DNA of 64,000 nucleotides, taken from NCBI GenBank assembly GCA_014529385.2, contig CM043967.1:87097278-87161277 (forward strand), in the 5' to 3' direction. Shown here piece after piece: positions 21,681 to 34,700 of this stretch. The notes beneath the pieces were generated by a model. That model saw nothing but the letters and a program-made list of their open reading frames with translations, made no database searches and was not told the DNA's origin. The position numbers and the translations under genes are program-made. This stretch comes from Adiantum capillus-veneris (lineage: Eukaryota > Streptophyta > Polypodiopsida > Polypodiales > Pteridaceae). Each line of letters begins with the position of its first letter. Position 1 is the first letter of the stretch.

Positions 21681-24600
21681 TTGGACAAGTGGTGGTACTT
21701 GAATGTAAACCCCCCATGTACAAAATATAGTGGGTTTAAGGTATTTCGACGAAGCCTAGCATCTTGGAGACATGGTGCAACTTGCTTCTCTTCATGTTTC
21801 AATGGAGTCTATCTTGGGCAAATAGTGGAGCATCCTTCTCTCCATGTTTCAATGGTCCCTAGCTTGGACAAGTGGTGGACCTTTGCTGATCTCTATGATT
21901 CAATAGAGATAGCTTGGACAAGTGGTGGACCTTGGAAACCAACCCCCATGTAAAACCTATCATGGTCACTCCAAGTGGTGAGAAAGAATAACCTTTAAGA
22001 TATAGCCTTATAGGTTGGACAAGTGGTGGACCTTAATACCCAAATATTCTTAATATAATGACAAAGATTGAGAAAGTGGTGAATCTTGAGATAAAACCAC
22101 TCATGCTACTAGGGATAATAGCTTGGACAAGTGGTGGACCTTGAGCATAAACCCCCCATGTTTCAATAGACATAGCTTGGACAAATGGTGGAGCATCGTT
22201 CTCTCCATGTTTCAATGGAGCCTATCTTGGACAAGTGGTCGACCTTTGTTTCTCTCTATGTTTCAATAGAGTTAGCTTGGACATGTGGTGGAACTTGGAA
22301 CCAAACCCCCATGTAAAACCTATCATGGTCACTCCAAGTGGGAAGAAAGAATAACCTTTAAGATGTAGCCTTATAGGTTGGACAAGTGGTGGACCTTAAC
22401 ACCCACATATTCTTAATATAATGACATAGAGTGGAAAAGTGGTGAATCTTGAGACCAAACCACTGAGGCTGCTACCAATAATAGCTTGGACAAGTGTTGG
22501 ACCTTGAATGTAAACCCCTCATCTATGACATATAGTGAGTTTAATGTTTTTCGATGGAGCCTAGCATCTTGGAGACATGGTGCAGCTTGCTTCTCGTCAT
22601 GTTTCAATGGAGCCTATCTTGGACAAATGGTGGAGCATCCTTCTCTCCATGTTACAATGGAGCCTAGCTTGGACAAGTGGTGGACCTTTTCTTCTCTTTC
22701 TGTTTCAATATAGTTAGCTTGGACAAGTGGTGGAGCTTTGAACAAAACCCCCATATAAAACCTATCATGGTCACTCCAAGTGGTAAGAAAGAATGACCTT
22801 TAAGATATAGACTTATAGGTTGGACAAGTGGTGGACCTTGAATGTAAACCCCCCATCTGCGAAATATGGTGGGTTTAAGGTATTTAGATGGAGTCTAGCA
22901 TCTTGGAGACATGGTGCACCTTGCTTCTTTTCATGTTTCCATGGAGCCTGTCTTGGACAAATGGTAGAGCATCCTTCTCTCATGTTTCAATGGAGCCTAG
23001 CTTGGACAAGTGGTGGACCTTTGCTTCTCTCTCTCTTTCAATAGAGTTAACCTGGACAAGTGGTGGAGCTTGGAACCAAACCCCCATGTAAAACCTATCA
23101 TGGTTACTGCAAGTGGTAAGAAAGAATAACCTTTAAGATATAGACTTATAGGTTGGACAAGTGGTGGACCTTAACACCCACATATTGTTAATATAATGAC
23201 ATACAGTGGAAAAGTGGTGAATCTTGAGACAAAACCACTCATGCTACTAGCGATAATAGCTTGGACAAGTATCCGCCCTTGAATGTAAACCCCCCATGTA
23301 CAAAATATCCTGGGTTTAAGTATTTCGATGACGCCTAGCATCTTGGAGACATGGTGCAGCTTGCTTCTCTTCATTTTTCGATGGAGCCTATCTTGGACAA
23401 ATGGTGGAGCATCCTTCTCTCCATGTTTCAATGGACCCTAGCTTGGACAAGTGGTGGACCTTTGCTGATCTCTATGATTCAATAGAGTTAGCTTGGACAA
23501 GTGGTGGACCTTGGAACCAAACCCCCATGTAAAACCTATCATGGTCACTCCAAGTGGTGAGAAAGAATAACGTTTAAAATATAGGCTTATGGGTTGGACA
23601 AGTGGTGGACCTTAACACCCAAATATTCTTAAGATAATGACATAGAGTGAAAAAGTGGTGAATCTTGAGACAAAACCACTCATGATACTAGCGATAATAG
23701 CTTGGACAAGTGGTGCAACTTGAACGTAAACCCCCCATGTTTCAATAGACTTAGCTTCGACAAATGGTGGAGCATCGTTCTCTCCATCTTTCAATGGAGC
23801 CTAGCTTGGACAAGTAGTGGACCTTTGTTTCTCTCTAGGTTTCAATAGAGTTAGCTTGGACAAGTGGTGGACCTTGGAACCAAACCCCCATGTAAAACCT
23901 ATCATGTTCACTCCAAGTGGTGAGAAAGAATAACCTTAATGATATATCCTTATAGTTTGGACAAGTGGTGGACCTTAACACCCAGATATTCTTAATATAA
24001 TGGCATAGAGTGGAAAAGTGGTGAATCTTGAGAGAAAACTACACATGCTACTAGCGGTAATAGCTTGGACAAGTGGTGGACCTTGAATGTAAACCCCCCA
24101 TGTTTTAATAGAGTTAGCTTCGAGAAATGATGGAGCATCCTTCTCTCCATGTTTCAATGGAGCCTAGCTTGGAAAAGTGGTGGACCTTTGCTTCTCTCTA
24201 TGTTTCAATAGAGTTAGCTTGGACAAGTGGTGGACCTTGTAACCAAACCCCCATGTAAAACCTAGCATGATTCAATGGAGCCTAGCTTGGACAAGTGGTG
24301 GACCTTTGCTTCTCTCTATGATTCAATAGAGTTAGCTTGGACAAGTGGTGGACCTTGGAACCAAACCCCCACGTAAACCCCCATGAAGCCTAGCATCTTG
24401 GAGACAAGGTGCAGCTTGCTTCTCTTCATTTTTGGATGGAGCCTATCTTGGACAAATGGTGGAGCATCCTTCTCTCCATGTTTCAATGGACCCTAGCTTG
24501 CACAAGTGGTGGACCTTTGCTTCTATCTATGATTCATAGAGTTTGCTTGGACAAGTGGTGGACCTTGGAACTGAAACCCCCATGTGAAACCTATCATGGT

Positions 24601-27405
24601 CACTCCAAGTGGTGAGAAAGAATAACCTTTAAAATATAGGCTTATAGGTTGGACAAGTGGTGGAGCTTAACACCCAAAGATTCTTAATATAATGACATAG
24701 AGTGAAAAAGTGGTGAATCTTGAGACAAAACCACTCATGCTACTAGCGATAATAGCTTGGACAAGTGGTGGAACTTGAACGTAAACCCCCCATGTTTCAA
24801 TAGACTTAGCTTCGACAAATGGTGGAGCATCGTTCTCTCCAATTTTTAATGGAGCCTAGCTTAGACAAGTAGTGGACCTTTGTTTCTTTCTAGGTTTCAA
24901 TAGAGTTAGCTGGACAAGTGGTGGACGTTAAATGTAAACCCCTCATCTATGAAATATCATGGGTTTAATGTATTTCGATGGAGCGTAGCATCTTGGAGAC
25001 ATGGTGCAGCTTGCGTCTCGTCATGTTTCAATGGAGCCTATCTTGGACAAATGGTGGAGCATCCTTCTCTCCATGTTTCAATGGACCCTAGCTTGGGCAA
25101 GTGGTGGACCTTGGAACCAAACCCCCATGTAAAACCTATCATGGTCACTCCAAGTGGTAAGAAAGAATAACGTTTAAGATGTAGCCTTATAGGTTGGACA
25201 AGTTGTGGACCTTAGCACCCATGTATTCCTAGTAAAATTGGTGAATCTTGAGACCAAACCACTCAGGCTACTAGCAATAATAGTTTGGACAAGTGGTGGA
25301 CCTTGAATGTAAACCCCTCATCTACGAAATATCGTGGGCTTAATGTATGTCGATGGATCTTAGCATCTTGGAGACATGGTGCAGCTTGCTTCTCGTCATG
25401 TTTCAATGGAGCCTATCTTGAACAAATGATGGACCATCCTTCTCTCCATGTTTCAATGGATCCTAGCTTGGACAAGTGTTGGACCTTTGTTTCTCTCTAT
25501 GTTTCAATAGAGTTAGCTTGGACAAGTGGTGGACCTTGGAACCAAACCCCCATGTAAAACCTATCATGGTCACTCCAAGTGGTAAGGAAGAATAACCTTT
25601 AAGATGTAGCCTTATAGGTTGGACAAGTGGTGGACCTTAACACCCACATATTCTTAATATAATGACATGGAGTGGAAAAGTGGTGAATCTTGAGACCAAA
25701 CCACTCAGGCTGCTACCAATAATAGCTTGGACAAGTGTTGGACCTTGAATGTAAACCCCTCATCTATGACATATCGTGAGTTTAATGTTTTTCGATGGAG
25801 CCTAGCATCTTGGAGACATGGTGCAACTTGCTTCTCCTCATGTTTCAATGGAGCCTATCTTGGACAAATGGTGGAGCATCCTTCTCTCCATGTTACAATG
25901 GAGCCTAGCTTGGACAAGTGGTGGACCTTTTCTTCTCTTTCTGTTTCAATACAGTTAGCTTGGACAAGTGCTAGAGCTTGGAACAAAACCCCCATATAAA
26001 ACCTATCATGGTCACTCCAAGTGGTAAGAAAGAATGACCTTTAAGATATAGACTTATAGGTTGGACAAGTGGTGGACCTTAACACTCACATATTGTTAAT
26101 ATAATGACATAGAGTGGAAAAGTGGTGAATCTTGAGACAAAACAACTCATGCTACTAGCGATAATAGCTTGGACAAGTATTGGCCCTTGAATGTAAACCC
26201 CCCATGTACAAAATATCCTGGGTTTAAGGTATTTCGATGACACCTAGCATCTTGGAGACATGGTGCATCTTGCTTCTCTTCACTTTTCGATGGAGCCTAT
26301 CTTGGACAAATGGTGGAGCATCCTTCTCTCTATGTTTCAATGGACCCTAGCTTGGACAAGTGGTGGACCTTTGCTGATCTCTATGATTCAATAGAGTTAG
26401 CTTGCACAAGTGGTGGACCTTGGAACCAAACCCCCATGTAAAACCTATTATGGTCACTTCAAGTGGTGAGAAAGAATAACCTTTAAGATATAGCCTTATA
26501 GGTTGGACAAGTGGTGGACCTTAACACCCAAATATTCTTAATTTAATGACATAGAGTGAAAAAGTGGTGAATCTTAAGACAAAACCAGTCATGCTACTAG
26601 CGATAATAGCTTGGAAAACTGGTGGACCTTGAACGTAAACCCTGCATGTTTCAATAGATTTAGCTTCGACAAATAGTGGAGCATCGTTCTCTCCATGTTT
26701 CAATGGAGCCTAGCTTGGACAAGTGGTGGATGTTTGTTTCTCTCTATGTTTCAATAGAGTTAGCTTGGACAAGTGGTGGACCTTGGAACCAAACCCCCAT
26801 GTAAAACCTATCATGGTGACTCCAAGTGGTGAGAAAGAATAAATATCCTTATAGGTTGGACAAGTATTGGACCTTAACACCCAGATATTCTTAATATAAT
26901 GGCATAGAGTGGAAAAGTGGTGAATCTTGAGACCAAACCACTCAGGCTACTACCAATAATAGCTTGGACAAGTGTTGGACCTTAAATGTAAACGCCTCCT
27001 CGACGACATATCGTGGGTTTAATGTTTTTCGATGGAGCCTAGCATCTTGGAGACATGGTGCAGCTTGCTTCTCGTCATTTTTCAATGGAGCCTATCTTGG
27101 ACAAATGGTGGAGCATCCTTCTCTCCATGTTTCAATGGAGCCTAGCTTGGACAAGTGGTGGACCTTTGCTTCTCTCTCTGTTTCAATAGAGTTAACTTGG
27201 ACAAGTGGCGGACCTTGGAACCAAATCCCCATGTAAAACCTATCATGGTCACTCCAAGTGGTAAGAGAGAATAACCTTTAAGATATAGACTTATAGGTTG
27301 GACAAGTGGTGGACCTTAACACCTACATATTCTTAATATAATGACATAGAGTGGAAAAGTGGTGAATCTTGAGACAAAACCACTCATGCTACTAGCGATA
27401 ATAGC
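21681..27405 (+). repeat. Segmental block alpha-2 (5,725 bp)
   Basis: Landmarks 22486, 23612, 23975, 25285, 26521 and 26964 match alpha-1 at +5,725 to +5,727. Several stretches look identical or differ by single bases: the 195-bp stretch at 22413 compared with 16686 encodes an identical minus-strand open frame. Confidence 0.85.
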
Positions 27406-30400
27406 TTGGACAAGTGGTGGCCCTTTATTGTAAACCGCCCATGTACAAAATATCCTGGGTTTAAGGTATTTCGACGAAGCCTAGCATCTTGGAGACATGG
27501 TGCAACTTGCTTCTCTTCATGTTTCAATGGAGTCTATCTTGGGCAAATAGTGGAGCATCCTTCTCTCCATGTTTCAATGGTCCCTAGCTTGGACAAGTGG
27601 TGGACCTTTGCTGATCTCTATGATTCAATAGAGATAGCTTGGACAAGTGGTGGACCTTGGAAACCAACCCCCATGTAAAACCTATCATGGTCACTCCAAG
27701 TGGTGAGAAAGAATAACCTTTAAGATATAGCCTTATAGGTTGGACAAGTGGTGGACCTTAATACCCAAATATTCTTAATATAATGACAAAGATTGAGAAA
27801 GTGGTGAATCTTGAGATAAAACCACTCATGCTACTAGGGATAATAGCTTGGACAAGTGGTGGACCTTGAGCATAAACCCCCCATGTTTCAATAGACTTAG
27901 CTTGGACAAATGGTGGAGCATCGTTCTCTCCATGTTTCAATGGAGCCTATCTTGCACAAGTGGTCGACCTTTGTTTCTCTCTATGTTTCAATAGAGTTAG
28001 CTTGGACAAGTGGTGGAACTTGGAACCAAAACCCCATGTAAAACCTATCATGGTCACTCCAAGTGGGAAGAAAGAATAACCTTTAAGATGTAGCCTTATA
28101 GGTTGGACAAGTGGTGGACCTTAACACCCACATATTCTTAATAAAAGTGGTGAATCTTGAGACCAAACCACTCAGGTTACTAGCAATAATAGCTTAGACA
28201 AGTGGTGGACGTTAAATGTAAACCCCTCATCTATGAAATATCGTGGGTTTAATGTATTTCGATGGAGTGTAGCATCTTGGAGACATGGTGCAGCTTGCTT
28301 CTCATCATGTTTCAATGGAGCCTATCTTGGACAAATGGTGGAGCATCCTTCTCTCCATGTTACAATGGACCCTAGCTTGGACAAGTGGTGGACCTTTGTT
28401 TCTCTCTATGTTTCAATAGAGTTAGCTTGGACAAGTGGTGGACCTTGGAACCAAACCACCATGTAAAACCTATCATGGTCACTCCAAGTGGTAAGAAAGA
28501 ATAACGTTTAAGATGTAGCCTTATAGGTTGGACAAGTGGTGGACCTTAGCACACACATATTCTTAATAAAAGTGGTGAATCTTGAGACCAAACCACTCAG
28601 GCTACTAGCAATAATAGTTTGGACAAGTGGTGGACCTTGAATGTAAACCCCTCATCTACGAAATATCGTGGGCTTAATCTATGTCGATGGAGCATAGCAT
28701 CTTGAAGACATGGTGCAGCTTGCTTCTCGTCATGTTTCAATGGAGCCTATCTTGAACAAATGGTGGACCATCCTTCTCTCCATGTTTCAACGGATCCTAG
28801 CTTGGACAAGTGTTGGACCTTTGTTTCTCTCTATGTTTCAATAGAGTTAGCTTGGACAAGTGGTGGACCTTGGAACCAAACCCCCATGTAAAACCTATCA
28901 TGGTCACTCCAAGTGGTAAGAAAGAATAACCTTTAAGATGTAGCCTTATAGGTTGGACAAGTGGTGGACCTTAACACCCACATATTCTTAATATAATGAC
29001 ATAGAGTGGAAAAGTGGTGAATCTTGAGACCAAACCACTCAGGCTGCTACCAATAATAGCTTGGACAAGTGTTGGACCTTGAATGTAAACCCCTCATCTA
29101 TGACATATCGTGAGTTTAATGTTTTTCGATGGAGCCTAGCATCTTGGAGACATGGTGCAACTTGCTTCACCTCATGTTTCAATGGAGCCTATCTTGGACA
29201 AATGGTGGAGCATCCTTCTCTCCATGTTACAATGGAGGCTAGCTTGCACAATTCGTGGACCTTTTCTTCTCTTTCTGTTTCATTAAAGTTAGCTTCGACA
29301 AGTGGTGGAGCTTGGAACAAAACCCCCATATAAAACCTATCATGGTCACTCCAAGTGGTAAGAAAGAATGACCTTTAATATATAGACTTATAGGTTGGAC
29401 AAGTGGTGGACCTTGAATGTAAACCCCCCATCTACGAAATATGGTGGGTTTAAGGTATTTAGATTGACTCTAGCATCTTGGAGACATGGTGCACCTTGCT
29501 TCTCTTCATGTTTCCATGGAGCCTGTCTTGGACAAATGGTAGAGCATCCTTCTCTCAATGTTTCAATGGAGCCTGGCTTTGACAAGTGGTGGACCTTTGC
29601 TTCTCTCTCTCTTTCAATAGAGTTTACCTGGACAAGTGGTGGAGCTTGGAACCAAACCCCCATGTAAAACCTATCATGGTTACTGCAAGTGGTAAGAAAG
29701 AATAACCTTTAAGATATAGACTTATAGGTTGGACAAGTGGTGGACCTTAACACCCACATATTGTTAATATAATGACATAGAGTGGAAAAGTGGTGAATCT
29801 TGAGACAAAACCACTCATGATTCTAGCGATAATATCTTGGACAAGTATCCGCCCTTGAATGTAAACCCCCCATGTACAAAATATCCTGGGTTTAAGGTAT
29901 TTCGATGATGCCTAGCATCTTGGAGACATGGTGCATCTTGCTTCTCTTCATTTTTCGATGGAGCCTATCTTGGACAAATGGTGGAGCATCCTTCTCTCTA
30001 TGTTTCAATGGACCCTATCTTGGACAAGTGGTGGACATTTGCTTCTATCTATGATTCAATAGAGTTTGCTTGGACAAGTGGTGGACCTTGGAACTCAAAC
30101 CCCCATGTGAAACCTATCATGGTCACTCCAACTGGTGAGAAAGAATAACCTTTAAAATATAGGCTTATAGGTTGGACAAGTGGTGGACCTTAACACCCAA
30201 ATATTCTTAATATAATGACATAGAGTGAAAAGGTGGTGATACTTGAGACAAAACCACTCATGCTACTAGCGATAATAGCTTGGACAAGTGGTGGAACTTG
30301 AACGTAAACCCACCATGTTTCTATAGACTTAGCTTCGACAAATGGTGGAGCATCGTTCTCTCTATCCTTCAATGGAGCCTAGCTTGGACAAGTAGTGGAC

Positions 30401-30553
30401 CTTTGCTTCTATCTATGATTCAATAGAGTTTGCTTGGACAAGTGGTGGACCTTAAAACTCAAACCCCCATGTGAAACCTATCATGGTCACTCCAAGTGGT
30501 GAGAAAGAATAACCTTTAAAATATAGGCTTATAGGTTGGACAAGTGGTGGACC
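27406..30553 (+). repeat. Segmental block alpha-3 (partial)
   Basis: Landmarks 27758, 28233, 29061, 29388 and 30190 match alpha-1 at 15881, 16356, 16759, 17086 and 17887 (offsets 11,877, then 12,302). It keeps the unit lost from alpha-2 and adds another of about 425 bp. After about 30.5 kb the order changes to tandem B units. Confidence 0.75.
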
Positions 30554-31722
30554 TTAACACCCAAATATTCTTAATATAATGACATAGAGTGAAAAAGTGG
30601 TGAATCTTGAGACAAAAGCACTCATACTACTAGCGATAATAGCTGGGACAAGTGGTGGAACTTGAACGTAAACCCACCATGTTTCAATAGACTTAGCTTC
30701 GACAAATGGTGGAGCATCGTTCTCTCCATCTTTCAATGGAGCCTATCTTGGAAAAGTAGTGGACCTTTGTTTCTCTCTAGGTTTCAATAGAGTTAGCTTG
30801 AACAAGTGGTGGACCTTGGAACCAAACCCCCATGTAAAACCTGTCATGTTCACTCCAAGTGGTGAGAAAGAATAACCTTAATGATATATCCTTATAGGTT
30901 GGACAAGTGGTGGACCTTAACACCCAGATATTCTTAATATAATGGCATGGAGTGGAAAAGTGGTAAATCTTGAGAGCAAACTACTCATGCTACTAGCGAT
31001 AATAGGTTGGAAAAGTGGTGGACCTTGAATGTAAACCCCCCATCTACGAAATATCGTGGGTTTAAGGTATTTAGATGGATCCTAGCATCTTGGAGACATG
31101 GTGCACCTTGCTTCTCTTCATGTTTCAATGGAGCCTATCTTGGACAAATGGTGGAGCATCCTTCTCTCCATGTTTCAATGGACCCTAGCTTGCACAAGTG
31201 GTGGACCTTTGCTGATCTCTATGTTTCAATAGAGTTTTCTTGGACAAGTGGTGGACCTTGGAACTCAAACCCCCATGTGAAACCTATCATGGTCACTCCA
31301 AGTGGTGAGAAAGAATAACCTTTAGAATATAGGCTTATAGGTTGGACAAGTGGTGGAGCTTAACACCCAAATATTCTTAATATAATGACATAGAGTAAAA
31401 AAGTGGTGAATCTTGAGACAAAACCACTCATGCTACTAGCGATAATAGCTTGGAAAAGTGGTGGAACTTGAACGTAAACCCCCCATGTTTCAATAGACTT
31501 AGCTTCGACAAATGGTGGAGCATCGTTCTCTCCATCTTTCAATGGAGCCTAGCTTGGACAAGTAGTGGACCTTTGTTTCTCTCTAGGTTTCAATAGAGTT
31601 AGCTTGGACAAGTGGTGGACCTTGGAACCAAACCCCCATGTATAACCTATCATGGTCACTTCAAGTGGTGAGAAAGAATAACCTTAATAATATATCCTTA
31701 TAGGTTGGACAAGTGGTGGACC

Positions 31723-34700
31723 TTAACACCCAAATATTCTTAATATAATGACATAGAGTAAAAAAGTGGTGAATCTTGAGACAAAACCACTCATGCTACG
31801 AGCAGTAATAGCTTGGACAAGTGGTGGAACTTGAACGTAAACCCACCATGTTTCAATAGACTTAGCTTCCACAAATGGTGGAGCATCGTTCTCTCCATCT
31901 TTCAATGGAGCCTAGCTTGGACAAGTAGTGGACCTTTGTTTCTCTCTAGGTTTCAATAGAGTTAGCTTGGACAAGTGGTGGACCTTGGAACCAAACCCCC
32001 ATGTAAAACCTATCAATTTCACTCCAAGTGGTAGGAAAGAATAACCTTAATGATATATCCATTTAGGTTGGACAAGTGGTGGACCTTAACACCCAGATAT
32101 TCTTAATATAATGGCATAGAGTGGAAAAGTGGTGAATCTTGAGACAAAACCACTCATGCTACTAGCGGTAATAGCTTGGACAAGTGGTGGACCTTGAACG
32201 TAAACCCCCCATGTTTTAATAGAGTTAGCTTCAAGAAATGATGGAGCATCCTTCTCTCCATGTTTCAATGGAGCCTAGCTTAGACAAGTGGTGGAACTTT
32301 GCTTCTCTCTATAATTCAATAGAGTTAGCTTGGACAAGTGGTGGAACTTGGAACCAATCCCCCATGTAAAACCTAGGATGATTTAATGGAGCCTAGCTTG
32401 GACAAGTGGTGGACCTTTGCTTCTCTCTATGATTCAATAGAGTTAGCTTGGACAAGTGGTGGACCTTGGAACCAAACCCCCACGTAAACCTTCCAAGTGG
32501 TAAGAAAGAATAACCTTTAAGATGTAGCCTTATAGGTTGTACAAGTGGTGGACCTTAACACCGACATATTCTTAATATAATGACATAGAGTGGAAAAGTG
32601 GTGAATCTTGAGACCAAACCACTCAGGCTACTACCGATAATAGCTTGGACAAGTGTTGGACCTTGAATGTAAACCCCTCATCTATGACATATCATGGGTT
32701 TAATGTTTTTAGATGGAGCCTAGCATCTTGGAGACATGGTGCAGCTTGCTTCTCGTCATGTTTCAATGGAGCCTATCTTGGACAAATGGTGGAGCATCCT
32801 TCTCTCCATGCTACAATGGAGCCTAGCTTGGACAAGTGGTGGACCTTTTCTTCTCTTTCTGTTTCAATACAGTTACCTTGGACAAATGGTGGAGCTTGGA
32901 ACAAAACCCCCATATAAAACCTATCATGGTCACTCCAAGTGGTAAGAAAGAATAACCTTTAAGATATAGACTTATAGGTTGGACAAGTGGTGGACCTTGA
33001 ATGTAAACCCCCCATCTACGAAATATGGTGGGTTTAAGGTATTTAGATGGAGTCTAGCATCTTGGAGACATGGTGCACCTTGCTTCTCTTCATGTTTCAA
33101 TGGAGCCTATCTTGGACAAATGGTGGAGCATCCTTCTCTCCATGTTTCAATGGACCCTAGCTTGGACAAGTGGTGGACCTTTGCTTCTCTCTCTGTTTCA
33201 ATAGAGTTAGCTTGGACAAGTGGTGGAGCTTGGAACCAAACCCGCATGTAAAACCTATCATGGTTACTCCAAGTGGTAAGAAAGAATAACCTTTAAGATA
33301 TAGACCTATAGGTTGGACAAGTGGTGGACCTTAACACCCACATATTGTTAATATAATGACATAGAGTGGAAAAGTGGTGAATCTTGAGACAAATCCACTC
33401 ATGCTACTAGCGATAATAGCTTGGACAAGTATCAGCCCTTGAATGTAAACCGCCCATGTACGAAATATCCTGGGTTTAAGGTATTTCGATGAAGCCTAGC
33501 ATCTTGGAGACATGGTGCAGCTTGCTTCTCTTCATTTTTCCATGAAGCCTATCTTGGACAAATGGTGGAGCATCTGTCTCTCCATGTTTCAATGGACCCT
33601 AGCTTGGACAAGTGGTGGACCTTTGCTGATCTCTATGATTCAATAGAGTTAGCTTGGACAAGTGGTGGAGCTTGGAACCAAACCCCCATGTAAAACCTAT
33701 CATGGTCACTCCAAGTGGTGAGAAAGAATAACCTTTAAAATATGGGCTTATAGGTTGGACAAGTGGTGGACCTTTACACCCAAATATTCTTAATATAATG
33801 ACATAGAGTGAAAAAGTGGTGAATCTTGAGACAAAACCACTCATGCTACTAGCGATAATAGCTTGGACAAGTGGTGGAACTTGAACGTAAACCCCCCATG
33901 TTTCAATAGACTTAGCTTCGACAAATGGTGGAGCATCGTTCTCTCCATCTTTCAATGGAGCCTAGCTTGGACAAGTAGTGGAGCTTCAATTGGTGGACCT
34001 TGGAACCAAACCCCCATGTAAAATCTATCATGTTCACTCCAAGTGGTGAGAAAGAATAACCTTAATGATATACCCTTATAGGTTGGACAAGTGGTGGACC
34101 TTAACACCCCGATATTGGTAATATAATGGCATAGAGTGGAAAAGTGGTGAATCTTGAGACAAAAGCACTCATGCTACTAGCGGTACTAGCTTGGACAAGT
34201 GGTGGACCTTGAACGTAAACCCCCCATGTTTTAATAGAGTTAGCTTCGAGAAATGATGGAGCATCCTTCTCTCCATGTTTCAATGGAGCCTAGCTTGGAC
34301 AAGTGGTGGACCTTTGCTTCTCTCTATGATTCAATAGATTTCGCTTGGACAAGTGGTGGAGCTTGGAACCAATCCCCCATGTAAAACCTAGGATGATTTA
34401 ATGGAGCCTAGCTTGGACAAGTGGTGGACCTTTGCTTCTCTCTATGATTCAATAGAGTTAGCTTGGACAAGTGGTGTACCTTGGAACCAAACCCCCACGT
34501 AAACCCCCATGAAGCCTAGCTTCTTGGAGACATGGTGCAGCTTGCTTCTCTTCATTTTTGGATGGAGCCTATCTTGGACAAATGGTCGAGCATCCTTCTC
34601 TCGATGTTTCAATGGACCCTAGCTTGGACAAGTGGTGGACCTTTGCTTCTATCTATGATTCAATAGAGTTTGCTTGGACAAGTGGTGGACTTTGGAACTC

